Assembly (NCBI GenBank): GCA_900314935.1
Contig: OMXE01000001.1
Location: 124,001 to 188,000, forward strand
Length of the DNA: 64,000 nucleotides
Origin: an uncultured Prevotella sp.
Lineage (GTDB): Bacteria > Bacteroidota > Bacteroidia > Bacteroidales > Bacteroidaceae
Reading direction: 5' to 3'
In this document: one piece after another, positions 41,139 through 49,208 of the stretch
How the letters are laid out: each line of letters begins with the position of its first letter
How positions within the stretch are numbered: the stretch's first letter is position 1
Program-made: the position numbers and the translations under genes
Notes under the pieces: generated by a model
What the model was told of the DNA's origin: nothing
The model's database searches: none
Seen by the model: the letters and a program-made list of their open reading frames with translations, nothing else

Positions 41139-43256
41139 TTATGACAGATTGTCACGATTCTGGTTCACGAAGGTATTGACGATTTCGAGAATGTCCATTC
41201 CGTATTTCTTCACAGTCGTACGCCCCACATACTGCACAGCCATCAGCGATGGTAGGGTAGTGGGCACCTCATTTACGATGTTGACGAGAGCACGATATTG
41301 GATGATGTTATTGGCATTCGTTTCATACATCGTTGCCTTTTTCTCACGCCACACGATGAGTCGTTTATACAGTTCAGGATACCTGATGTCCGATTTGTTG
41401 ATCTGTCTTTTACCCTTACGTTTCTGTTTGCCCGAGCTCTCCTCGATGGCCTCAAGGGCAGCCTTCGCCTTGAAATGCAGGTAGTTGGCCGTGCTGAAAC
41501 CCTCGTTGTGAATCATCAGCAGCGTGCGACGTTTCATCTCATACGTCATGATCAGGTCGGCCAATGCCTCGTCGAACCGTTTCTGGTTCGCTTTGTTATC
41601 AGTGGTCACACTCGTCTCCTTCAACAGTTTCTGCAGTACATCCATCGTTGTCTTGTGGAAATAGGCGGCGCTGCGTGTTACTCTTTCCAGGAAAGGCTGG
41701 GCGTGCAGCTGTTCCGCTGTCATGCTACCCATCACACCCATCCATTTGGCCGCCACGTTCATCACCTCGTTACTGATACTCTCCATGGCGATGCGATGCT
41801 GGCGACAGAGGGTGGGGAACTGCCGGAAGAAATACTCATCGAGCACCCTGCTCATCCACTGCTCCTTCTGGAGAAGGTCGGAGAAGTCGAACAACTCCCG
41901 CAGCTGTTCCTGATAATACTGTTCCTTGAGTTGAGGCAGCAGACTGATACTGCGTTCCGCTTCTGTCTCCTGTTGCGAGATATAGCTGTTGATGCGCGGA
42001 TCGTTGAACACCGCCCGTTCTTGGAGTTTGCTGGCCAGGATAAGACCTTCGAGCGACTTACATCTGCTCAGTGCCACATACACCTGTCCTGAGGCGAACG
42101 ACAGACTCGCATCGATGATGGCCCGTTCAAAGGTGAGTCCCTGACTCTTATGAATGGTAATGGCCCAAGCCAGTCGGAGGGGGTACTGACTGAATGTGCC
42201 CTGTATCTCCGTCTCTATCTCCTTTGTCTTCTCGTTGAGCACATACTTCGCGTTCTCCCATTCCATGGGCTCCACCTCGATGTCGAAGTCATCATCCGGA
42301 CAACGCACGGTGATGCCCTTACTGGTAATCTTTGTGACATGTCCGATCTTTCCGTTGAAGAAAGCGTGAGCCGGTGTAGGATCATTCTTTACGAACATCA
42401 CCTGTGCCCCCTCTTTCAGCATCAGTTCCGTATCGGTGGGATAAGCATATTCAGGGAAGGTACCTTCGATCTTTGCCTGGAAGGTATGAGCAGGAGTGGA
42501 CAGTCGTTCCAGCTGCTGCTCATTATACTGTTGTGCCATGTTGTTATGGGTGGTCAGACGGATATACCCCTCCTCTTCCTTGGGACGGAAGTCGGGCTGA
42601 TAGCGTTGGTTCAGCTTTTCAAAGATCTCCTTTGATGCCCTTCCCTCGCGGATGCTGTTCAGCAGGTGCAGGAACTGTTCGTCGCTCTGACGGTACACCT
42701 GTTTCAGTTCGATGGTGACATAAGGTGTCTGCTGAAGTGCACGACTGCCGAAGAAGAACGGTGTGTCATAGTATTTGCTGATGAGCTGCGCATCCTGTTC
42801 CGTGACCACTGGAGCCAGTTGCTGCAGGTCACCTATCATTAACAGCTGAACACCACCAAACGGTTTGCGGTGATTGCGGTAACGACGTAATACATTGTCG
42901 ATAGCATCCAGCAGGTCGCTGCGCACCATACTGATCTCGTCGATTACCAATAAGTCGAGTGTCTGGATGATGCTCCGTTTCTCCTTACTGAAGTCGAACT
43001 TCGACTGGTAGGTGGCCTCAGGAACATAAGGCGACAGCGGCAGCTGGAAGAACGAATGTATGGTCACACCACCAGCATTGATGGCTGCCACACCTGTTGG
43101 TGCCACTACCACCATTCGTTTTGGCGTTTTCTCTCTCAGTGCTTTCAGAAAGGTAGTCTTTCCTGTTCCTGCCTTCCCTGTCAGGAAGATGCTGGTGCCC
43201 GTATTACTAACGAAATCCCATGCCAATCGCAGTTCTTTGTTTTGTTGTTTTTCCAT
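41139..43256 (-). CDS. Pif1-like helicase with C-terminal HRDC/HTH-type domain
   Basis: This 705-aa protein starts at the ATG at 43256; a longer frame begins with TTG. The N-terminal half is a Pif1/RecD-type superfamily 1 helicase with Walker A LTGKAGTGKTTFL, motif II VIDEISMV, LMIGDLQQLAPV and the C-terminal motif AWAITIHKSQGLTFE. The C-terminal half (about 440-705) is helical, with a putative HRDC or HTH_40 ending (DIRYPELYKRLIVWREKKA...VGRTTVKKYGMDIL). It probably unwinds DNA at replication forks or G-quadruplexes. It is well conserved in Bacteroidetes and unlikely to be mobile. Confidence 0.88.
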   Translation of the reverse strand: MEKQQNKELRLAWDFVSNTGTSIFLTGKAGTGKTTFLKALREKTPKRMVVVAPTGVAAINAGGVTIHSFFQLPLSPYVPEATYQSKFDFSKEKRSIIQTLDLLVIDEISMVRSDLLDAIDNVLRRYRNHRKPFGGVQLLMIGDLQQLAPVVTEQDAQLISKYYDTPFFFGSRALQQTPYVTIELKQVYRQSDEQFLHLLNSIREGRASKEIFEKLNQRYQPDFRPKEEEGYIRLTTHNNMAQQYNEQQLERLSTPAHTFQAKIEGTFPEYAYPTDTELMLKEGAQVMFVKNDPTPAHAFFNGKIGHVTKITSKGITVRCPDDDFDIEVEPMEWENAKYVLNEKTKEIETEIQGTFSQYPLRLAWAITIHKSQGLTFERAIIDASLSFASGQVYVALSRCKSLEGLILASKLQERAVFNDPRINSYISQQETEAERSISLLPQLKEQYYQEQLRELFDFSDLLQKEQWMSRVLDEYFFRQFPTLCRQHRIAMESISNEVMNVAAKWMGVMGSMTAEQLHAQPFLERVTRSAAYFHKTTMDVLQKLLKETSVTTDNKANQKRFDEALADLIMTYEMKRRTLLMIHNEGFSTANYLHFKAKAALEAIEESSGKQKRKGKRQINKSDIRYPELYKRLIVWREKKATMYETNANNIIQYRALVNIVNEVPTTLPSLMAVQYVGRTTVKKYGMDILEIVNTFVNQNRDNLS

Positions 43257-43299
43257 AGATATTCTTTTCAACAGATGTCAATCATGGTAGATTGCCATC

Positions 43300-43318
43300 C
43301 ATTATTTCATAAATAATG
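43300..43318. promoter_or_regulatory. Palindrome upstream of the Pif1-like gene
   Basis: CATTATTT-CAT-AAATAATG, 8-bp perfect arms with a 3-nt centre, 44 nt upstream of the helicase ATG. A -7 box TATCTTTG (minus strand) sits just beyond at 43332-43339. Could be an operator or an mRNA hairpin. Confidence 0.35.
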
Positions 43319-43440
43319 TTTATTTCACGTGCAAAGATACACATTATTTGTCATTCTGCGTACAACGTTCATGTTTTTTTACTATATTTGCCACTAGAAT
43401 GGCGAAGATACTCCGTCTCGGCAAAAAAAGAACATATTTC

Positions 43441-43471
43441 TTTGTTTTGCTCTCGACTTTCCGTATCTTTG
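43441..43471 (+). promoter_or_regulatory. Promoter of the ATPase/DUF4435 pair
   Basis: TTTG (43441-43444), a 19-nt spacer and TATCTTTG (43464-43471) match the consensus; the ATG at 43493 follows 21 nt later. Confidence 0.65.
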
Positions 43472-43492
43472 CGCTAGAAATACGTTTGGAGT

Positions 43493-44305
43493 ATGAAGTA
43501 CGCGGATTATATTGAGCAAATAGAGATCGACTCCCTTTGGAGCGGTAAGAAGCACATTATCTGGGATCTCGACCGCAGGGTAAATATCCTGAGCGGTATC
43601 AACGGCGTGGGCAAGAGCACCATCATCAACAAGGTGGTGAAGAGTGTCTGTATGAACGGTGACGTGCAGAACCATCTGCTGAAGGGCGTGCATGTGAAGA
43701 CGAATCCCGCTGATGCCACCCATATCCGTTTCGACGTCATCCGCTCGTTCGACCGTCCTATCCTCAATGCCGAGACGGTGAACAAGATGGATATCAGTCT
43801 GGCCACCGAACTCGACTGGCAGTTGTTCAAGTTGCAGCGGAAATACCTCGATTACCAGGTGAATATGGGTAACAAGATTATCTCAGTGCTGCAAAGCGGT
43901 GCTGCCGATTCTGCGGAGCAAGCCCAGCTGATCAGTGCGCCCAAGAAGAAGTTCCAGGATATGATAGACGATCTCTTCAAGGACACAGGCAAGACCATCG
44001 TCCGCACCGAGAACGAGATTCGTTTCTCACAGATCGGTGAGACCCTGGTGCCCTATCAGCTGTCGAGCGGTGAGAAGCAGATGCTGGCCATCCTGCTCAC
44101 GGTATTGGTGGAGGACTCGCAGCCCTATGTGCTGTTCATGGACGAACCCGAGGTGAGTCTGCACATCGACTGGCAGCAGCGGTTGATTGATATGATTCTC
44201 GACCTGAATCCCAACGTGCAGATTATCCTTACCACCCATTCGCCGGCAGTCATCATGAACGGCTGGATGGACCATGTCACTGAGGTGAGCGATATAACAA
44301 GTTGA
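43493..44305 (+). CDS. ABC/OLD-like AAA ATPase, first gene of a PARIS-like pair
   Basis: This 270-aa protein is an SMC/RecF-like ATPase with Walker A NGVGKSTI (about 38-45), ABC signature YQLSSGEKQMLAIL (about 183-196), Walker B YVLFMDEPEVSLH (about 207-219) and the switch histidine ILTTHSPAVI. It lacks the long coiled-coil insert of SMC proteins and is shorter than described AriA ATPases. The next gene encodes a DUF4435 (TOPRIM) protein, and an ATPase followed by DUF4435 is the layout of the PARIS (AriA/AriB) antiphage system. The stop codon lies inside the first unit of a heptamer array. Confidence 0.82.
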   Translation: MKYADYIEQIEIDSLWSGKKHIIWDLDRRVNILSGINGVGKSTIINKVVKSVCMNGDVQNHLLKGVHVKTNPADATHIRFDVIRSFDRPILNAETVNKMDISLATELDWQLFKLQRKYLDYQVNMGNKIISVLQSGAADSAEQAQLISAPKKKFQDMIDDLFKDTGKTIVRTENEIRFSQIGETLVPYQLSSGEKQMLAILLTVLVEDSQPYVLFMDEPEVSLHIDWQQRLIDMILDLNPNVQIILTTHSPAVIMNGWMDHVTEVSDITS

Positions 44306-44370
44306 CAGTTGATAGTTGACAGTTGATAGTTGACAGTTGATAGTTGACAGTTGAACATTGACCATTGAGA
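44301..44370. repeat. Heptamer array of ten units after the ATPase gene
   Basis: Ten consecutive 7-mers: GTTGACA and GTTGATA alternating seven times, then GTTGAAC, ATTGACC, ATTGAGA. The array contains the ATPase gene's stop codon (44303-44305). Confidence 0.85.
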
Positions 44371-44382
44371 ATAGTAAGATTG

Positions 44383-44414
44383 TGAAATGGTAAAATGGTA
44401 AAATTGTAAAAAGC
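44383..44414. repeat. Octamer array before the DUF4435 gene
   Basis: Units TGAAATGG, TAAAATGG, TAAAATTG, TAAAAAGC lead up to the GTG start at 44419. Complementary word to the array at 19361-19384. Confidence 0.55.
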
Positions 44415-44418
44415 GGCC

Positions 44419-45447
44419 GTGGCGAAAAAACTAAGGGAAAATATCACATCGGATTATATGGAAGCCGCTAATCGTCTGAATTCCAAGAAGACGAAGCGGA
44501 GGATCGTAGCTTACGTGGAGAGCTACGATGATGTGTTCTTTTGGCGCACCGTGTTCAGTCAGTTCGAGAACGACCAGCGCTATTTTGAGGTGATGTTACC
44601 TTCACGCCACCGTCTGGAACGCGGTAAGAAATCGGTGCTGATGCGGTTGCTGGCCAAGAATGCGGGTAGTGATCTTGTATGCTGTGTAGATGCCGACTAC
44701 GACTATCTGATTCAAGGCGTTACCGAGACGAGCAGAACCATGCTGGGCAGTCCGTACGTGTTCCACACCTATGCCTACGCCATCGAGAACCTGCAGTGCT
44801 ATGCTCCTTCGCTGCGTACCGTCTGCGTGGCTGTTACACTGAATGATCATGAGATCTTCGACTTCAACGATTTCCTGGCCCGCTATTCAGAGGCTATCTT
44901 CCCCTTGTTCGTATGGAGCATCTGGTATTACAGGCGTCCCATCTACACCGAGTTCACCATTACCGATTTCAACAAGGTCATTGAACTGGGTGGCTTCAAC
45001 CTTGATAACCCGATGGCCAGTATCAAACATGTGCGCAGAAAGGTATATGTCAGGGTGGGGGATCTTCAGAAGAAGAACCCCGATGCCAAGGAGAGCTATC
45101 TGGACTTGAAGCGGGAGTTGATAGAAGAGTTGGGCGTGACTCCCCAGACCACCTATTTATATATACAGGGTCATCATCTGTTTGAGAAGCTGGTGCTGCC
45201 CGTGATGGGGAAGGTATGCGCACGACTGATTCGCGACCGTGAGATGGAGATCCGCCGACAGTCGGTACACAGCACCCAGATGCGCAACGAACTGTCGTGC
45301 TACAGTCATAGCACGCAGGACATTGCGCAGATGCTCAAAAAGAATATGGGTTATCTTGTCTCAGATCCCTTCAGACAGATTCTTTCCGACGTGCAGATGT
45401 TCTTTACACGTAAGTCTCAAGGAACCGAATCGACCCCGACACCTTGA
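44419..45447 (+). CDS. DUF4435 (TOPRIM nuclease) protein, second gene of a PARIS-like pair
   Basis: This 342-aa protein starts with GTG (no better start is near). It has the TOPRIM signature of DUF4435/AriB proteins: acidic residue Glu34 in VAYVESYDDVFFW and Asp91-x-Asp93 in CCVDADYDYL. In PARIS systems AriB is a nuclease that is held by the ATPase and released on phage sensing. The N-terminal 130 residues fit this model; the C-terminal half (about 200-342) is helical and unassigned. It follows the ATPase gene by 113 bp of repeats, and its 3' end overlaps convergent manA by 44 bp. Confidence 0.8.
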   Translation: MAKKLRENITSDYMEAANRLNSKKTKRRIVAYVESYDDVFFWRTVFSQFENDQRYFEVMLPSRHRLERGKKSVLMRLLAKNAGSDLVCCVDADYDYLIQGVTETSRTMLGSPYVFHTYAYAIENLQCYAPSLRTVCVAVTLNDHEIFDFNDFLARYSEAIFPLFVWSIWYYRRPIYTEFTITDFNKVIELGGFNLDNPMASIKHVRRKVYVRVGDLQKKNPDAKESYLDLKRELIEELGVTPQTTYLYIQGHHLFEKLVLPVMGKVCARLIRDREMEIRRQSVHSTQMRNELSCYSHSTQDIAQMLKKNMGYLVSDPFRQILSDVQMFFTRKSQGTESTPTP

Positions 45448-46366
45448 CCTCCTTCGTGGTGGCCGGAATGAGAACGCTTTCTCCCATTTGCAGAGAGGTC
45501 TCGTTTCCCTCCTCATCCACGAGCACACCCTCACCTTTCAGTCCGATAAGAATCACGAAGCTGTCCAGCTCACTGTAGTCGAGTATCATCGGCTCGTCAA
45601 GATCGTACAGCGAGGTACTGAAATACGGGCATTCCACCAAGGGAACCCCCATGTTCTTCATCGGCTTGTAATGTGTGCAGTAGTCGTCTTCCACCTTGAA
45701 ATGAATACTCTCTGCCGCCTTCTCGGTGTGCAGTTCACGGAGATTCCCGTTCTTATCCTTCCGGTTATAGTCGAAGATACGGTAGGTGAGATCGCTGGTT
45801 TGCTGAATCTCTGTCAGGAAACACCCGGCACCAACGGCATGGATACGTCCGGCCGGCAGGAAGAACACGTCGCCTTCCCTTGCCTGGTATTTGGCCAGAG
45901 CCTCGCAAATCGTACCGTTTTCAACCATCTCCTTGTAGGTCTCGGGAGTAATCTCACGTTTCAGTCCGCAATACAGGAAAGCCTCTGGGTCGGAGTTCAT
46001 GATATACCACATCTCCGATTTCCCATGTTTCTCACCATGGCGCACAGCCGTCTCGTCGTCGGGATGTACCTGAATGCTCAGGTCTTGTTGTGCGTCGATG
46101 AATTTCACCAACAGCGGGAATTCATCCCCGAAGCGCTGGTAGTTTTCCTTTCCCACCAGGTCGGCTTTCATTTCATGAACAAGTACATTGAGGCTTTTGC
46201 CTTCCATCGGACCGTCTTTCACGACGGTTTCAAAATCTTTTACGCCAGATATTTCCCAGCTCTCCCCAACCTGTTGCATCTTGTCGGGGAGGTTCTTGAA
46301 GGGAATAATTCTGTCGCCACCCCAAAGGGTGGTTTTCAATAAAGGTTTAAATTTTAACAATTGCAT
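45404..46366 (-). CDS. manA: Class I mannose-6-phosphate isomerase
   Basis: This 320-aa cupin enzyme interconverts mannose 6-phosphate and fructose 6-phosphate, feeding GDP-mannose and glycan synthesis. The zinc-binding HPD segment SIQVHPDDETAVRHGEKHGKSEMW and the later PAGRIHAVGAGCFLTEIQQTSD are present. The length fits the short bacterial ManA type. Its last 44 bp overlap the DUF4435 gene on the opposite strand. Confidence 0.95.
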   Translation of the reverse strand: MQLLKFKPLLKTTLWGGDRIIPFKNLPDKMQQVGESWEISGVKDFETVVKDGPMEGKSLNVLVHEMKADLVGKENYQRFGDEFPLLVKFIDAQQDLSIQVHPDDETAVRHGEKHGKSEMWYIMNSDPEAFLYCGLKREITPETYKEMVENGTICEALAKYQAREGDVFFLPAGRIHAVGAGCFLTEIQQTSDLTYRIFDYNRKDKNGNLRELHTEKAAESIHFKVEDDYCTHYKPMKNMGVPLVECPYFSTSLYDLDEPMILDYSELDSFVILIGLKGEGVLVDEEGNETSLQMGESVLIPATTKEVKVSGSIRFLETYV

Positions 46367-46384
46367 GTAATCAGTTATGTTGTA

Positions 46385-47842
46385 TTAATGGTCTTTCCAG
46401 AACGAGGGTGTGAAGAGCACCACCACGGTGAAAATCTCAAGACGTCCCATGAGCATCAGCAGGGAAAGCAACCACTTCACAAGGTCAGGTAGAATATTCC
46501 ATGACATCGTAGGACCGATCTCCAGTCCCAGGGTAGGTCCTACATTACTGGCACAACTCAGGGCAATGGTAAACGAGTTGGTGCTGTCCACACCAGTCAG
46601 GATCATAATGAAATAAGATACGAGCGCCAACATGAAATAGGCAGCGAAAAAGGCCATCAGTGTCATCTGCTGACCATAGGTTACGTTGATGCCATTTACT
46701 TTCACGGGAAGAACGGCTCTGGGATGGAGGATATGTTTCAACTCGTTCTGCATGATTTTCAGTATCATCACGCCACGGACGCACTTGATACCGCCCGCCG
46801 TACTGCCGGCACATCCGCCAAAAACCATGCAGACACTGAGTACCACCCAAGTGATATGGTGCCATTGGGCTGCATCATCATTGAAGACACCTGTTGTGGT
46901 GATGAACGAAACCACCTGGAACAACGAGTTTTTGATGGCCTCGCCCAGCGTATAGTGGTTGTATCTGAGCAGGAAGAAGGTGATAAACGCAGTGGCTATG
47001 ATAATCAGTGAGCAGTAAAGTTTCAGCTCCGTATTCTTGAAGAACTGCTTGACGCGCCCTTTGAAGATCAACGAATAAAGCATCGTAAAACTGACTCCTG
47101 AAAGGAACATGAAGACGATGGTCGTATAGTCGATGAGCGAGCTATGGTAGTATCCCGTGGAATCACTGTGGGTAGAGAAACCGCCTGTAGCGGTGGTGGT
47201 CATGGCGTAGTTCAGACAGTCGAACAGGCCCATGCCCGAGAGATAGTAACAGAGGGCGCATCCAATGGTCAGGAACAAGTAGATGCTCCAGATCCATTGA
47301 GCCGTGGTACTCAGTCGTGGGTGCATCTTGGCACGTATCGGTCCTGTGGCCTCGGCCGAGAACACCTTCACGTTACCACCCATCAGCGAGGGGATGATGG
47401 CGATAGTGAAGAACACGATTCCCAAGCCACCTATCCACTGTGTCATGGTGCGCCAGAACAGCAGTCCGTGCGGCAGTACTTCCACTTCGTCGAGGATGCT
47501 GCATCCTGTCGTGGTGAATCCCGAGATGGTCTCGAAATAGGCGTTGGTGAAATCACTGATATATCCGCTGATGATGAAGGGCAGGGAGCCGAACAGACTA
47601 AAGATGATCCAGGTGAGGGTTACCAGCAGGTACGCCTCGCGTCTGCCTAACGAGTTCTCCGATTTCCTGCCCAGGAACCGCAGTCCGATACCTCCCATCA
47701 GTGTAAGGGTCACGGCAATGATGAATGCCATGGAGTCGTCTTCCCTCATGTAAAGGGAGATGCCCATGCACCACATCATCATCACTGCTTCGATATAGAG
47801 CAGCGTACCGATAACCTTATAGATGATCCTGTAGTTCAGCAT
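46385..47842 (-). CDS. trkH: Potassium uptake protein TrkH
   Basis: This 485-aa membrane protein has the four-fold M1-P-M2 layout of TrkH/KtrB transporters, with filter-type segments SGFTTTGCSI, TATGGFSTH, TTTGVFND and SNVGPTLG. It moves potassium inward with TrkA as its regulatory partner. Its start codon shares one base with the trkA stop codon (TAATG), so the two are coupled. Confidence 0.96.
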   Translation of the reverse strand: MLNYRIIYKVIGTLLYIEAVMMMWCMGISLYMREDDSMAFIIAVTLTLMGGIGLRFLGRKSENSLGRREAYLLVTLTWIIFSLFGSLPFIISGYISDFTNAYFETISGFTTTGCSILDEVEVLPHGLLFWRTMTQWIGGLGIVFFTIAIIPSLMGGNVKVFSAEATGPIRAKMHPRLSTTAQWIWSIYLFLTIGCALCYYLSGMGLFDCLNYAMTTTATGGFSTHSDSTGYYHSSLIDYTTIVFMFLSGVSFTMLYSLIFKGRVKQFFKNTELKLYCSLIIIATAFITFFLLRYNHYTLGEAIKNSLFQVVSFITTTGVFNDDAAQWHHITWVVLSVCMVFGGCAGSTAGGIKCVRGVMILKIMQNELKHILHPRAVLPVKVNGINVTYGQQMTLMAFFAAYFMLALVSYFIMILTGVDSTNSFTIALSCASNVGPTLGLEIGPTMSWNILPDLVKWLLSLLMLMGRLEIFTVVVLFTPSFWKDH

Positions 47843-49185
47843 TACTTGAAGAATTTCTCAATTTTCGACATGTGGATATCGTGGCAGAACACCACCACGG
47901 AGTCGCCAGCCTCGATCTGCGTATTACCTGATACCAGGAATCCCTCGTCATGCCGTACCAGTCCACCGATGGTGGCGTCCTTGGGCAGACCGAGTTCGAA
48001 CACTTTCTTCCTTGTCACCTTCGAACCCTGCTGTGCGGTGAACTCCGCCACATCAGCATTGGCCGACATCAGGAAACGGATATTGTTCACGTCGGCATCG
48101 AGCATCATCTGGTAGATATAGCTGGCGGCCAAGGCTTTCTTGTTTACGATGGTACCGATATCCAGGCTCTCTGCCATGCTCACATAGTCGAGGTTCTCCA
48201 CCATCGCTACCGTCTTGCGCACACCCAGTCGTTTGGCAGTCATACAAGCCAGGATGTTGGTCTCGGCATTGCCCGTCAGCGCCACGAAGGCCTGTGTATT
48301 CTTAATACCCTCCTCGTTGAGTAAGGAGAGGTCGCGCCCATCACCGTTGATGACCATCACACGGTCGGTGTCCACTAGTTCGTTCAGCTTCTGGCATCTG
48401 GCCTCGTCCAACTCGATGATCTTCGCGTTCATGTATTCAGGCATCAGCTCCGTGGCTCTTACGGCTGTGGCTCCACCACCCATGATCATCACGTTCTTCA
48501 CATCCACATAGTGCTCCTTTCCCACAATCTTACGGATATAGGGGATATAGTTACGGGTGGTCATGAAGTAGGCCAGGTCGTAGATCTTCAGCACATCATC
48601 ACCTCGCGGGATGATGGTCTCGTCGCCTCGTTTGATGGCCACGATATGATAAGGCGATTCCGGCTTACAGAGATCCTTCAGCGGTTCGTTCAGGATCTCA
48701 CAGGTCTCGCGCAGCTTGATGCCTAACATGACCAGCGCCCCGTCGTGCACATCCCACCGCTGACGCACCCACGACATCTTCAGTCCGTTGGCGATATCTC
48801 GTGCTGCCAGGTTCTCAGGGTAGATACGTGACGAGATGCCCACCTTCTCGAAGAAACCGTCCAACTTGGGATCAATATATTCAAAGTTGTCAACCTTGGC
48901 CACGGTACGTTTGGCACCCAGGGCCTTGGCCAGCATACAAGCATTCATGTTCAGGTTCTCATCACGTGTCACGGCGATGAAGAGGTCGGCTCCTGACACC
49001 CCTGCATCTTTCAGTGTCTGGATTTTCGATACTGAGGCATGCACCGTCATAAGGTCGTATTCACTGCTGATACTGGCCAGTCGCTCCTCGTCACTGTCAA
49101 TGAGCACGGTGTCCTCGTTGTTGCGTGACAACAACTGGGCCAGATGGGTTCCAATGGCGTAGGCGCCTGCAATGATGATCTTCAT
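47842..49185 (-). CDS. trkA: Trk potassium transport NAD-binding subunit TrkA
   Basis: This 447-aa cytoplasmic protein has two RCK units, each with a Rossmann NAD-binding motif (MKIIIAGAYAIGTHLAQLL and VMIMGGGATAVRATELM) and each followed by a TrkA_C domain. It gates TrkH in response to nucleotides. It is the first of a trkA-trkH pair, 23 bp downstream of dxs on the same strand. Confidence 0.96.
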   Translation of the reverse strand: MKIIIAGAYAIGTHLAQLLSRNNEDTVLIDSDEERLASISSEYDLMTVHASVSKIQTLKDAGVSGADLFIAVTRDENLNMNACMLAKALGAKRTVAKVDNFEYIDPKLDGFFEKVGISSRIYPENLAARDIANGLKMSWVRQRWDVHDGALVMLGIKLRETCEILNEPLKDLCKPESPYHIVAIKRGDETIIPRGDDVLKIYDLAYFMTTRNYIPYIRKIVGKEHYVDVKNVMIMGGGATAVRATELMPEYMNAKIIELDEARCQKLNELVDTDRVMVINGDGRDLSLLNEEGIKNTQAFVALTGNAETNILACMTAKRLGVRKTVAMVENLDYVSMAESLDIGTIVNKKALAASYIYQMMLDADVNNIRFLMSANADVAEFTAQQGSKVTRKKVFELGLPKDATIGGLVRHDEGFLVSGNTQIEAGDSVVVFCHDIHMSKIEKFFK

Positions 49186-49208
49186 ATGCTTTGATATATA
49201 GTTTTTGA

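Noticed and set aside
44301..44370. Possible CRISPR or microsatellite expansion artefact
   Set aside because: Units are 7 nt with no spacers, so not CRISPR; the same period with other words elsewhere argues against a local assembly artefact.
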